This document shows, piece after piece, positions 51,685 to 59,895 of a stretch of DNA of 62,640 nt. Under the pieces are notes generated by a model that made no database searches, was not told where the DNA came from, and saw nothing but the letters and a program-made list of their open reading frames with translations. The stretch spans positions 1-62,640 of the forward strand of contig JAGAQY010000039.1 in assembly GCA_017622495.1 (NCBI GenBank). The letters run 5' to 3'. The first letter of the stretch is position 1; each line of letters begins with the position of its first letter. Source of the DNA: Bacteroidaceae bacterium (lineage in GTDB: Bacteria; Bacteroidota; Bacteroidia; Bacteroidales; Bacteroidaceae). The translations under genes were made by a program, and so were the position numbers.

Positions 51685-53226
51685 ATGGCACAACAAGAAG
51701 AAACCTTCAAGAAAATTGTATCGCACTGTAAGGAATACGGCTTCGTGTTCCCCTCATCAGAAATCTACGACGGACTGGGTGCCGTGTATGACTACGGCCA
51801 GATGGGTGTGGAACTGAAAAACAATATCAAGCAATACTGGTGGCAGTCAATGGTACTTCTCCACGACAATATCGTGGGTATCGACTCGGCCATCTTCATG
51901 CACCCCACCATCTGGAAGGCTTCGGGCCACGTGGATGCATTCAATGACCCCCTCATCGACAACAAGGACTCCAAGAAGCGCTACCGCGCCGACGTACTCA
52001 TCGAGGACCAGCTGGCCAAGTATGATGAGAAAATAGGTAAGGAGATTGCCAAGGCTGCCAAGCGCTTTGGCGAGGCTTTCGACGAGGCTCAGTTCCGCGC
52101 CACCAATGGCCGCGTGCTCGACATCCAGGCCAAGCGCGACGCGCTGCACGAGCGCTTCTCTGCAGCACTCAATGCTAATGACCTGAACGAGCTGCGCCAG
52201 ATCATCATCGACGAGGAGATCGTATGTCCTATCTCGGGCACACGCAACTGGACCGAGGTGCGCCAGTTCAACCTCATGTTCTCTACCGAGATGGGCTCTA
52301 CCGCCGACGGCGCCATGAAGATCTACCTGCGTCCCGAGACGGCACAGGGTATCTTCGTCAACTACCTCAACGTGCAGAAGACCGGCCGCATGAAGATTCC
52401 TTTCGGTATCGCTCAGATAGGTAAGGCCTTCCGCAACGAGATTGTAGCACGCCAGTTCATCTTCCGCATGCGCGAGTTTGAGCAGATGGAGATGCAGTTC
52501 TTCGTACGCCCTGGCACCGAGCTCGACTGGTTTGCCAAGTGGAAGGAGACCCGTCTGAAGTGGCACAAGGCCCTCGGCTTCGGCGACGACCACTACCGCT
52601 ACCACGACCACGACAAGCTGGCCCACTATGCCAATGCCGCTACCGACATCGAGTTCCTCATGCCCTTCGGCTTCAAGGAGGTAGAGGGTATCCACAGCCG
52701 CACCAACTTCGACCTCTCGCAGCACGAGAAGTACTCGGGCAAGAGCATCAAGTACTTTGACCCCGAGCTAAACGAGAGCTATGTGCCCTACGTTATCGAG
52801 ACCTCTATCGGTGTAGACCGTATGTTCCTCAGCGTGCTTTGCGCCTCTTACGAGGAAGAGAAGCTCGAGGGTGGCGACACCCGCGTAGTGCTGCGCCTGC
52901 CTGCTGCCCTGGCACCCGTGAAACTGGCCATCATGCCGCTGGTGAAGAAGGATGGTCTGCCCGAGAAGGCACGCGAGATACAGGACATGCTGAAGTTCCA
53001 CTTCAACTGCCAGTACGACGAGAAAGACTCTATCGGCAAGCGCTACCGCCGTCAGGATGCCATCGGTACTCCCTACTGCATCACTATCGACCACGACACC
53101 CTCAAGGACAACTGCGTGACACTGCGCAACCGCGACACCATGCAGCAAGAGCGCGTGAGCATCGATAGCCTCGTAGGCCTCCTTGCCGACAAGGTGAGCA
53201 TCACCGGCATACTTAAAACCTTGTAA
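51685..53226 (+). CDS. glyS: Glycine--tRNA ligase, dimeric type
   Basis: A 513-residue class II alpha2-type glycyl-tRNA synthetase, which charges tRNA-Gly. Features: GFVFPSSEIYDGLGAVYDYG at the N-terminus; motif 2 FGIAQIGKAFRNEI with LRPETAQGIFVNYL (about 214-246); motif 3 ETSIGVDRMFL (about 372-382); and a C-terminal anticodon-binding domain (PVKLAIMPLVKKDGL onward). It is the eukaryote/archaea-like dimeric form, distinct from the alpha2beta2 GlyQS form. The start at 51685 gives MAQQEETFKK. The FKBP gene follows 57 bases downstream, probably in the same operon. Confidence 0.96.
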   Translation: MAQQEETFKKIVSHCKEYGFVFPSSEIYDGLGAVYDYGQMGVELKNNIKQYWWQSMVLLHDNIVGIDSAIFMHPTIWKASGHVDAFNDPLIDNKDSKKRYRADVLIEDQLAKYDEKIGKEIAKAAKRFGEAFDEAQFRATNGRVLDIQAKRDALHERFSAALNANDLNELRQIIIDEEIVCPISGTRNWTEVRQFNLMFSTEMGSTADGAMKIYLRPETAQGIFVNYLNVQKTGRMKIPFGIAQIGKAFRNEIVARQFIFRMREFEQMEMQFFVRPGTELDWFAKWKETRLKWHKALGFGDDHYRYHDHDKLAHYANAATDIEFLMPFGFKEVEGIHSRTNFDLSQHEKYSGKSIKYFDPELNESYVPYVIETSIGVDRMFLSVLCASYEEEKLEGGDTRVVLRLPAALAPVKLAIMPLVKKDGLPEKAREIQDMLKFHFNCQYDEKDSIGKRYRRQDAIGTPYCITIDHDTLKDNCVTLRNRDTMQQERVSIDSLVGLLADKVSITGILKTL

Positions 53227-53283
53227 GGAGCCCCTCCCGAGAAGGGGGCTTTGCGAACATCGCCGAAAATAGAATTTGTATAT

Positions 53284-53925
53284 ATGAATATAAAGGAATT
53301 GTTACACAAGGCACTCACCATCATCCTCCCCTTGGGGGCGATGATGGGCAGCCTGTGCCTCAACTCGTGTGAAGAGACTGCCGAGATTGACGAGTATGCC
53401 GACTGGAAGGCACGCAACATCGAGTTTGTTGACTCCATTGCCGAGGTGGCCAAGGCCAATGCCGACGGCAAATGGCTGCGCATACTCTCTTTCAAGCTCA
53501 ACGACACCGATGCCAACGGAAAGCCAGTAGAGTATGACAATGAGGAGTACATCTACTGCCATATCGAGGTCGAGGGCACCGACACGGTGCACCCCCTGTT
53601 TACCGACACCGTACTCGTGAACTATCGTGGCCGTCTCATCCCCACGCTCAGCTATCCCGAGGGTAGGGTGTTTGACCAGTCATACAAGGGCGAGCTCAAC
53701 CCTGCCACCAATGTGCCTACCAAGTTTGGCGTGGGAGGTGTCGTCGTAGGGTGGAGCACTGCGCTGCAGCACATGACGAAGGGCGATATATGGCGAGTCT
53801 ACATCCCTGCCCACCTTGCCTATGGCAGCAGCAAGCAGACCGACATCCCTGCCCATTCGGCACTCATCTTCGACATGAACCTGGTGACCTTCTCGCATAT
53901 AGGGACCATAGCACCGAAATTGTAA
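53284..53925 (+). CDS. FKBP-type peptidyl-prolyl isomerase lipoprotein
   Basis: A 213-residue FKBP. The N-terminus is a lipoprotein signal with lipobox LNSC. The FKBP domain (about 100-210) has VLVNYRGRLI, GRVFDQSYKGE, GVVVGWSTALQHM and IPAHLAYGSS, the standard active-site segments, so prolyl cis-trans isomerase activity is plausible in the envelope. The signal peptide segment ILPLGAMMG is encoded by a C/G-rich palindrome (53325-53347), one of several repeats taken into coding sequence in this window. It lies downstream of glyS. Confidence 0.88.
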   Translation: MNIKELLHKALTIILPLGAMMGSLCLNSCEETAEIDEYADWKARNIEFVDSIAEVAKANADGKWLRILSFKLNDTDANGKPVEYDNEEYIYCHIEVEGTDTVHPLFTDTVLVNYRGRLIPTLSYPEGRVFDQSYKGELNPATNVPTKFGVGGVVVGWSTALQHMTKGDIWRVYIPAHLAYGSSKQTDIPAHSALIFDMNLVTFSHIGTIAPKL

Positions 53926-53936
53926 TAAGGTATTTT

Positions 53937-54046
53937 GTAAGTTTATAAGTTTGTAAGTTTTTAAGTTTGTTAGACGAAGCTGGCTGAACTTAAAAACTCA
54001 ACAACTCAAGTACTACAAACTCACAAACTCAAAAACTTAAAAACTC
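53937..54046. repeat. A/T-rich AAGTTT / AAACTT repeats
   Basis: AAGTTTATAAGTTTGTAAGTTT (four imperfect units) on one side of a centre at about 53985, and AAACTCA / AAACTTA units on the other side. AACTTAAAAACTCAAC occurs twice. It forms a long imperfect inverted repeat before the terminator. A related CTTAAAAACTTAAGAACTC is at 55978-55996. Confidence 0.7.
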
Positions 54047-54082
54047 AACAAAAAAAGCTACCCGCGGGTAGCTTTTTTTGTT
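54047..54082. terminator. Perfect bidirectional terminator
   Basis: 36-base perfect palindrome, stem AACAAAAAAAGCTACCC with its complement, T7 on both sides. Between the convergent FKBP and DUF3127 genes. Confidence 0.96.
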
Positions 54083-54084
54083 GT

Positions 54085-54477
54085 TCAGAAGGGCAGGTCA
54101 TCGGCCTCGCTCGATGCATTCATCTGCGGAGCGCCGAAGGGGTCGGCTACGGGCGGCGGCACCGGTGCGCCAGCGGCAGGGGCGGCGGGTGCTGCGGCAG
54201 GGGCTGCCACGTTGCGGTCTACCTTCCATGCACGGATGTCGTTGTACCAGCGGCCGTTATACTCTCGGCTGTCAATGTCAAATGATACGGTGAGCACCTC
54301 TCCTGCCTGGATGTTGAACTGTGCTATGCGGTCGGCGCCAAACACGTTGAACATCATCTTGCGCGGATACTGCTCCATAGTTTCCAGCACATACTCCTGT
54401 ATCTTCCACTCGTTGCCGGCCTTTGATATGCCGCCACGCTCCTGGAGCACTGCTATAATCTTACCTGTCAGTTCCAT
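54085..54477 (-). CDS. DUF3127 protein with SSB-like C-terminal tip
   Basis: A 130-residue protein. Residues 1-88 are an OB-fold-like DUF3127 domain (MELTGKIIAVLQERGG, EWKIQEYVLET, FGADRIAQFNIQAGEVLTV, WYNDIRAWKVDR). Residues about 90-118 are an Ala/Pro-rich linker. It ends EADDLPF, close to the DDDIPF tip of single-stranded DNA-binding protein that binds replication and repair partners. An ssDNA-binding role is therefore likely (inference). It neighbours dnaN (divergent, 203 bases). Confidence 0.85.
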   Translation of the reverse strand: MELTGKIIAVLQERGGISKAGNEWKIQEYVLETMEQYPRKMMFNVFGADRIAQFNIQAGEVLTVSFDIDSREYNGRWYNDIRAWKVDRNVAAPAAAPAAPAAGAPVPPPVADPFGAPQMNASSEADDLPF

Positions 54478-54608
54478 AAAAAATGATTCTTATTGTTTTG
54501 GTTTGTTATTCCATGCCTGTTATTGCCGGCGTCATCGGGGCCGCCATGGCAAATGTTGCGCGAAGATACATTTTTCTTTGATACCTTGCTAATTTTTTTG
54601 TCGTTTTT

Positions 54609-54640
54609 TTTGGCAGGCCGAGCAGTTTATGCTACTTTTG
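54609..54640 (+). promoter_or_regulatory. dnaN promoter
   Basis: TTTG (54609-54612), 20-base spacer, TACTTTTG (54633-54640), 41 bases before the ATG. Confidence 0.8.
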
Positions 54641-54680
54641 TGAAAATATATCGCATACTAACTGAAAAAATATATTTGCT

Positions 54681-55805
54681 ATGAAATTTGTTGTATCAAG
54701 CGCTGCGCTATACGGCCATCTGCAGGCTATCGGCCGTGTCATCAACTCCAAGAGCACACTGCCCATCCTCGACTGCTTCCTCTTCAGCCTGGAGGGCAAC
54801 CAACTGTCCATTACCGCATCAGACAACGAGACCACCCTTGATACCAAGCTCGAGGTTGTAGAGAGCGACGGCAACTACCAGTTTGCCATCCCCTCCAAGA
54901 CCCTCCTCGATGCCATCAAGGAGCTCCCCGAGCAGCCCATCACCTTCGATATCAACCCCACCACCATGGAGGTTACCATCCAGTACATGAACGGCAAGTA
55001 CGCCCTCATGGGCCAGTCGGCCGACGAGTACCCCATGGCAGCCCTCATGGGCGAGAATGCCGTGAACTTCACCATCGAGGCCGACACCCTGCTCACGGGC
55101 ATCAACCGCACCGTCTTCGCCACCGCCGACGACGAGCTGCGCCCCGTGATGAACGGCATCTACTTCGATATCTTCACCGAGTATGTCACCCTTGTAGCCT
55201 CCGACGGTCACAAGCTCGTGCGCTACAAACTCATGAACGTTAAGGGCGAGGAGAAGGCCGCCTTTATCCTGCCCAAGAAGCCCGCCGCCCTGCTCAAGAA
55301 CCTCCTTGCCAAGGAGGCAGGCGAGATCAAGGTCACCTTTGACGACCGCAACGCCACCTTCGCGATGCCCACCCACCGCATGGTGTGTCGCCTCATCGAG
55401 GGCCGCTACCCCAACTACAACTCGGTGATACCGCAGAGCAACCCCTTCCGCATCACCATCGACCGCGCCGCCATGCTCAGCGCCCTGCGCCGCGTATCGG
55501 TGTTCTCATCGCAGAGCAGCAGCCTCATCAAGCTGCGCATGGCCGCTGGTGAGCTCCTCATCTCGGCCCAGGACATCGATTTCTCCACCTCTGCCGAGGA
55601 GAAGCTCGCCTGCAGCTACGAGGGCAACCCCATGAGCATCGGCTTCAAGGCCACCTTCCTTATGGACATCCTCTCCAACATCAATGGCCAGGACGTCATC
55701 ATCGAGGTGTCAGACCCCTCGCGTGCCGGTGTCCTCGTTCCTGCCGAGCAGGCCGAGGCCGAAGAGCTACTCATGCTCCTCATGCCCATGATGCTCAACG
55801 ACTAA
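54681..55805 (+). CDS. dnaN: DNA polymerase III beta subunit (sliding clamp)
   Basis: A 374-residue sliding clamp that encircles DNA and tethers polymerase III. Three topologically similar domains are visible, starting MKFVVSSAALYGHLQAIGRV, near residue 128 (NFTIEADTLLTGINRT), and near 250 (FRITIDRAAMLSALRRV). Conserved segments include STLPILDCFLF, GRYPNY and the C-terminal LLMLLMPMML of the partner-binding pocket. Very high G+C and biased codons fit high expression. The promoter at 54609-54640 is clear and a hairpin at 55830-55855 ends the gene. Confidence 0.96.
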   Translation: MKFVVSSAALYGHLQAIGRVINSKSTLPILDCFLFSLEGNQLSITASDNETTLDTKLEVVESDGNYQFAIPSKTLLDAIKELPEQPITFDINPTTMEVTIQYMNGKYALMGQSADEYPMAALMGENAVNFTIEADTLLTGINRTVFATADDELRPVMNGIYFDIFTEYVTLVASDGHKLVRYKLMNVKGEEKAAFILPKKPAALLKNLLAKEAGEIKVTFDDRNATFAMPTHRMVCRLIEGRYPNYNSVIPQSNPFRITIDRAAMLSALRRVSVFSSQSSSLIKLRMAAGELLISAQDIDFSTSAEEKLACSYEGNPMSIGFKATFLMDILSNINGQDVIIEVSDPSRAGVLVPAEQAEAEELLMLLMPMMLND

Positions 55806-55829
55806 GAGGCTTCTTTGAATAGATACTAT

Positions 55830-55855
55830 AACAGCCCTACCGCGGTAGGGCTGTT
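55830..55855 (+). terminator. dnaN terminator
   Basis: Stem AACAGCCCTACC / GGTAGGGCTGTT, 2-base loop GC, followed by TCATTTT. Confidence 0.85.
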
Positions 55856-56010
55856 TCATTTTGAAACCCTCCTTCTTGGTATTTATGCAAATAAATCGTT
55901 AACTTTGCAACACACCAGTAAGAAAGAGAACAAGCTGTAACGATAACGAAAACTGCCTGCCGGGTGGTAACACTAAACTTAAAAACTTAAGAACTCAATA
56001 TCTCAATAAC

Positions 56011-56856
56011 ATGAAGTGTCTGAAAGCTATGATTGGGAAAGCAGTCGTACTGCTTCTTCTGATGTACCCGATGAACGCACGGAGCCAGTCGGATGTGGAT
56101 AAACGAGATCCGCGTGGAGTGTATAAACTGATGACCATTACCTCGTATGGCGAGGAGAGGCCCTCGCCGTTCGACCAGTACAAGATATGTACCGATAGCA
56201 TCTCGCTTACCGTGGTGGTGGAGGGCGATGGCGCTTTCATGATCGTGCGCAATGACAGGGATATTCTCAACTACACGGGCGACGTGACCGAGGGCGACAC
56301 CGACACCCGTGTGAGGGTATATGACAGCAACGAACAGGAGTTTCTTCTAAAATGGTGGAGCACTTACGAGAACCATAGCTTATTCCCTAATAATGCATGG
56401 GTGGTAGAGCGTTATCGCGCTGGAGAATACTCGAATTATGGTTCAAAGATATTTCCGGTGATAACCAAGCAGCAAGCACGCGACCGTAAGAACGACTTAT
56501 TGGGCGAATGGCGTATCATTGGTATAACACACGACATGAAGGATATGAAGAAGCAAGTGGAGAGGATGAAAGATGAAAATCCAATCATGACTGCAACTAC
56601 ACCGATGGTAGTCTTCACCCCCGAGAAATTCTTTATGGTGCTCACGGGACGCGGTGTGGGCATGATGGTCGACGTGAAGTACGATAATAAAAACTCTGTC
56701 ACATACGGCGGCAAGGCGTATCCTATCAGGTTGATGGGGAGCGACGTGATGATAATGGAGGCCATGCGCGATACGGGCACGAGTTACGAGGTGTATGAGC
56801 GCCTCACCGATGGCCGCTCCATCGTCAGCCGCGTGGCTGAGAGGCTTGTGGAGTAG
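56011..56856 (+). CDS. Secreted DUF4488-like protein
   Basis: A 281-residue exported protein. After the signal peptide (ends NARSQ) two lipocalin-like halves are visible: GVYKLMTITSYGEE...FDQYKICTDS at about 36-65, and a second GEWRIIGITHDMKD from about 168. The first half resembles DUF4488 (ILNYTGDVTEGD, FLLKWWSTYENHSLFPNNAW). The two halves are only weakly similar in sequence. Function unknown. The gene stands alone; an A/T-rich repeat (55978-55996) precedes it, and the sigma-factor operon converges on it. Confidence 0.55.
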   Translation: MKCLKAMIGKAVVLLLLMYPMNARSQSDVDKRDPRGVYKLMTITSYGEERPSPFDQYKICTDSISLTVVVEGDGAFMIVRNDRDILNYTGDVTEGDTDTRVRVYDSNEQEFLLKWWSTYENHSLFPNNAWVVERYRAGEYSNYGSKIFPVITKQQARDRKNDLLGEWRIIGITHDMKDMKKQVERMKDENPIMTATTPMVVFTPEKFFMVLTGRGVGMMVDVKYDNKNSVTYGGKAYPIRLMGSDVMIMEAMRDTGTSYEVYERLTDGRSIVSRVAERLVE

Positions 56857-57030
56857 GACCGAAAGCTTTGGCGCAAGCCTTCGGCCGTTGTCTCGCGTAT
56901 GAGAAAACGCAAATATATTGCTGCTCCGTTCGTTACTTTACTGATAGGTGCTTGTGGCAAAGGGGGCGTATGCATGCAGCGTCCTTTCTGCGCCATAAAG
57001 TTACAGAAACTTAGCCACAAGAGCAAACTC

Positions 57031-57558
57031 CTATTCAACCCTAATCAACCCCTGCACATCGCGTGGCTGCAGTTCCCCGGTGAATATCATGATTACATAT
57101 TCGTCCTCCGGGCTGTCTACTATCATCACATATTCGGTGCGTGCGTCTTCCTCCTCTTTCATATATACGGCCATCTTCTGTCCGTCCTCCTTGATGCGCA
57201 CTATCTCCTCGTAGCCGTTTACCTCTTTTCGGCTAACAGACTCTTTGGTCTTTTGCTTCGACTTGATACATTCGAAGTCCCCCTTCTTGGTGATAAATTC
57301 CGTCTCTTTTCGTAAGGCTTCCTTTATCTCCGGCCTGTCTGTTGTGAGGATATACAACCCGTCAAGCTTGCTGATGATTGTACTCATATCCACGTCGTCC
57401 ACTTCGATAGGCAGTCCCTTCATAAAGCGGAACATGGTTTTCGATATATACACTGAGGTGACACCCTCCATGTCGGCATACTTGTGGAAGTATTCGTGCT
57501 GGGCATTGGCTACCAACGCGCTGATGGCAACGAGTGCCGATAGAATCATTCTTTTCAT
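57031..57558 (-). CDS. DUF4252 family protein, distal copy
   Basis: A 175-residue exported protein: signal peptide ending LVANAQ, then a DUF4252-type body (VTSVYISKTMFRFM, LDGLYILTTDRPEIKEALR, YVMIVDSPEDEYVIMIFTGEL). It is the last gene of a minus-strand operon with an ECF sigma factor, an anti-sigma factor and a second DUF4252 protein, 10 bases after the anti-sigma gene. It shares the fold order with the 158-residue copy at the operon start. These small envelope proteins may be targets or modulators of the sigma system (inference). Confidence 0.8.
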   Translation of the reverse strand: MKRMILSALVAISALVANAQHEYFHKYADMEGVTSVYISKTMFRFMKGLPIEVDDVDMSTIISKLDGLYILTTDRPEIKEALRKETEFITKKGDFECIKSKQKTKESVSRKEVNGYEEIVRIKEDGQKMAVYMKEEEDARTEYVMIVDSPEDEYVIMIFTGELQPRDVQGLIRVE

Positions 57559-57568
57559 ACTCTTTATT

Positions 57569-58087
57569 TTAGTTGTTATTCAGTCCTTTCAATATCTCCA
57601 GTTGATGGTTGACGCTGCGCTCTACCTTGCCGCCAGTCTCCATAGCCATACCGACATATTCAGTTCCTTTGTTCAGCGCCGATGAGAGTGCCAGCAACGC
57701 CTCGCATGTGGCTGTGTAGGCATCTTCGGGATTGTCGAATGTGTCGCGTGGCGTGGACGGACGAAGAAGTTGCAGACTCAGTCCTACAACCAGCACGGCA
57801 CATGCCGCTACGCTTGCCGCCTTCCATAGGCGCACCGTGAGCGCTCGGCGTATGGGGCGGTGCTCTTCGGCTTCCCAGGCATCTATCTTGCGCGACAATC
57901 GCTCCATAGCTTCTGTATGGTCACTTGCAGCTGTGTCGTGCAGGGCAAGTATCACCTGCTTGTCGTGCTCCAGATGCTCAGGCACTTCGCTCGCCGTCAG
58001 CCATCGCACCAGCTCACGCTCTTCGTCAGCATTGAGCGTAGCATCAAAGTACCGCTCTATCTGTTGTTCCAGTATCTTGGCATCCAT
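57569..58087 (-). CDS. Anti-sigma factor-like membrane protein
   Basis: A 172-residue protein with an N-terminal cytoplasmic helical part (IERYFDATLNADEERELVRW, about 9-28), one membrane helix (AASVAACAVLVVGLSLQLL, about 90-108) and a C-terminal periplasmic tail. The N-terminal part resembles the anti-sigma domain of Bacteroidetes ECF systems, but there is no FecR or zinc-finger motif. It lies 21 bases after the sigma-factor gene, so it most likely holds the sigma factor at the membrane (inference). It is followed 10 bases later by DUF4252. Confidence 0.7.
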   Translation of the reverse strand: MDAKILEQQIERYFDATLNADEERELVRWLTASEVPEHLEHDKQVILALHDTAASDHTEAMERLSRKIDAWEAEEHRPIRRALTVRLWKAASVAACAVLVVGLSLQLLRPSTPRDTFDNPEDAYTATCEALLALSSALNKGTEYVGMAMETGGKVERSVNHQLEILKGLNNN

Positions 58088-58108
58088 GTTGTATACCTTT
58101 TTATATTG

Positions 58109-58606
58109 TTATACTCTCTTGAATCTCTCTCGTATGGTCTTTCGGGCACGACTCAGCAGCGCTCTTACGTTTACGGCTGTCAGCCCTGTTTGTTCTTCTA
58201 TCTCCTCGAAGGTACAGTCCCTTATGTCGCGCAAGGTAACCACCTGCTGTTGCTTCTCGGGTAAAGTTTCTATTATTAGCTTCACTTGCTCTACGGCATC
58301 TTGCCTCTCTAGCTGGCTCGCTACATCGTCGGCTGCCGCAAGTGATAGCGGGACATCGTCCACATCTACCCTATCCACCTCTGCAAGGCGAAGCCTGTCT
58401 ATACACATATTTTTTGTAAGTGCTACGCAATAGGCTTCCATATTCTGCACGTCGGGCAACTCTTCGCGCTTGCCCCACAACTTCATATACACCTCTTGCA
58501 CCATGTCCTCGGCATCCTCGACATTGCCGAGCATACGCAAAGCCACGTGCTGAAGCCGTGGGTAAAGCGGCAGCAACAGTTGCTTGAAAAGGGAGGCGGG
58601 CATCAT
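58109..58606 (-). CDS. ECF RNA polymerase sigma factor
   Basis: A 165-residue sigma-70-family ECF factor. Region 2 reads ALRMLGNVEDAEDMVQEVYM, KLWGKR and ENMEAYCVALTKN-like sequence with CIDRLR. Region 4 has LPEKQQQVVTLRDIRDCTFE and EIEEQTGLTAVNVRALLSRA for -35 recognition. It is about the usual ECF length. It is preceded by DUF4252 (12-base gap) and followed by the anti-sigma gene. The operon promoter at 59168-59198 is of the housekeeping type, so no autoregulation is visible. Confidence 0.93.
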   Translation of the reverse strand: MMPASLFKQLLLPLYPRLQHVALRMLGNVEDAEDMVQEVYMKLWGKREELPDVQNMEAYCVALTKNMCIDRLRLAEVDRVDVDDVPLSLAAADDVASQLERQDAVEQVKLIIETLPEKQQQVVTLRDIRDCTFEEIEEQTGLTAVNVRALLSRARKTIRERFKRV

Positions 58607-58618
58607 AGGTACGGTGTG

Positions 58619-59095
58619 TTATTTTCTTTCCACCAATTTCTGAATATCGCTCATGCTCAATTCGCCTTTGAAACTGCAAAGTACATATGTACCATTGCCG
58701 CTAGCGACTATTACTATATCAGTCGCCTTCTCGTCTTCTATCTTGGCCCATATCTTGGCATGAGTTTCGTCATCGTTCATCGCCATCAACGGTTCATAGC
58801 CATTCATCTTCAACTTCTCCACCTTTGTCGAGAAACGTTCTTGTACTCTCTTATCACATTCCGTCAAGTCTAGCACCTCCACTGAGTTTATCTTTTCTAC
58901 CATGGGATTAATTTCTTCAGCTTCTAATGTGCGTCGTTGAGCCCATTTCACTACATCCATCAAGATTTTGGGAACATTCACATATTCCGCATTTTCTTTA
59001 TAGCGAAACTCCCTAAAGATTCCATTCACCGTCTGCGCTTGGCTCATCTGGAAGCCGAGCATCAAAGCCATTGCTACAATAATCTTTTTCATCAT
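58619..59095 (-). CDS. DUF4252 family protein, proximal copy
   Basis: A 158-residue exported protein with signal peptide ending QMSQAQ, followed by a DUF4252-type body (VNGIFREFRYKENAEYVNVP, VEKINSVEVLDLTECDKRV, IVIVASGNGTYVLCSFKGEL). First gene of the sigma-factor operon. The bodies of the two copies align in order but with low identity, so the pair is an old duplication. A start at 59092 is equally possible. The promoter is at 59168-59198. Confidence 0.8.
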   Translation of the reverse strand: MMKKIIVAMALMLGFQMSQAQTVNGIFREFRYKENAEYVNVPKILMDVVKWAQRRTLEAEEINPMVEKINSVEVLDLTECDKRVQERFSTKVEKLKMNGYEPLMAMNDDETHAKIWAKIEDEKATDIVIVASGNGTYVLCSFKGELSMSDIQKLVERK

Positions 59096-59167
59096 TCTAT
59101 CGTTGTTTTTTGATTTCTGTTTTTAGTGCTTTCATTTATACAGACGAGTCGTGCCGCAGTTTTGTGA

Positions 59168-59198
59168 CAAAAATAATTCTATTTTTTCGTTCGGACAA
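59168..59198 (-). promoter_or_regulatory. Promoter of the DUF4252-sigma operon
   Basis: Minus strand: TTG (59196-59198), 20-base spacer, TATTTTTG (59168-59175). Confidence 0.75.
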
Positions 59199-59251
59199 TA
59201 AACAAATCCCAATCATAGGTGGAAATTACTATCTCCCATTCTTCGAAAAGA

Positions 59252-59335
59252 TAAATCATAAGCACTGATTTAATATTCATAGCTTACGAATAATAAATCA
59301 TAGCCTTTAATTTAATATTCAGTGCTTATGATTTA
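59252..59335. repeat. AT-rich inverted-repeat element, copy 2
   Basis: Perfect 17-bp arms TAAATCATAAGCACTGA and its complement at 59252-59268 and 59319-59335. Matches 40225-40310. In the 59096-59542 gap nothing else but promoters is seen. Confidence 0.88.
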
Positions 59336-59495
59336 AGAATTTGCTTTGTGAAAAGGATAAATCAATAGTGTCATTTCAAGAAAATGGCTATTGGACACCG
59401 ATAATTTCCCGAGGCCCCTATTCTTATTTGCACTGCAGATGGGAAAAACGAAAAAATGTTCTTCAACAATGTCGCTTTGGATTGTGAATGATTGA

Positions 59496-59527
59496 TTTGC
59501 GAATGAAAAGAAAGATGTTTATTTTTG
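59496..59527 (+). promoter_or_regulatory. Promoter of the membrane protein gene
   Basis: TTTG (59496-59499), 20-base spacer, TATTTTTG (59520-59527); the ATG at 59543 gives a leader of only about ten bases. Confidence 0.75.
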
Positions 59528-59542
59528 CAAAAAAATAACCTC

Positions 59543-59869
59543 ATGGAACCAACTGTTGTTGTCGTCAATCTAATTGTCGCACTGCTTATGTCTGTTGTGA
59601 TTGTTTTTTGCGGCCTCTATGTCCGTCGTCATCCCGAGAAGATGTCTGGCTACAATACGATGTCGCGCGACAAGCTTGCCAAGATAGACCTTCCTCGTGT
59701 AGGGCGTTTCATCTCCAACATGATGTTTGCTACGATACCATTTATGCTTGCCGCCCCGTTTATGCCGAATCTGAAACTCTTTGAGGCAATGTTGGTGTCT
59801 CCTCTCCTGATTTTTGGGATTGTAGCGGTGCTCTATGTGAACATATTCGAGAAGAGATTTATGAAATAA
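59543..59869 (+). CDS. DUF3784-like small membrane protein
   Basis: A 108-residue protein with three hydrophobic helices (about 4-25, 53-72 and 80-98) and the segment SGYNTMSRDKLAKID between the first two, typical of DUF3784. Function unknown. It starts a plus-strand series followed by a small lipoprotein and a membrane-anchored HTH protein. The ATG at 59543 is chosen over an upstream TTG because the TTG lies in the -7 box. Confidence 0.6.
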   Translation: MEPTVVVVNLIVALLMSVVIVFCGLYVRRHPEKMSGYNTMSRDKLAKIDLPRVGRFISNMMFATIPFMLAAPFMPNLKLFEAMLVSPLLIFGIVAVLYVNIFEKRFMK

Positions 59870-59895
59870 TGAATTTATAAAAAAACTGAAGGGAA

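Noticed and set aside
56899..57315. 138-codon plus-strand frame with a lipobox-like start
   Set aside because: Most of it is antisense to the DUF4252 gene, and the residues after about 40 look like a shadow translation.
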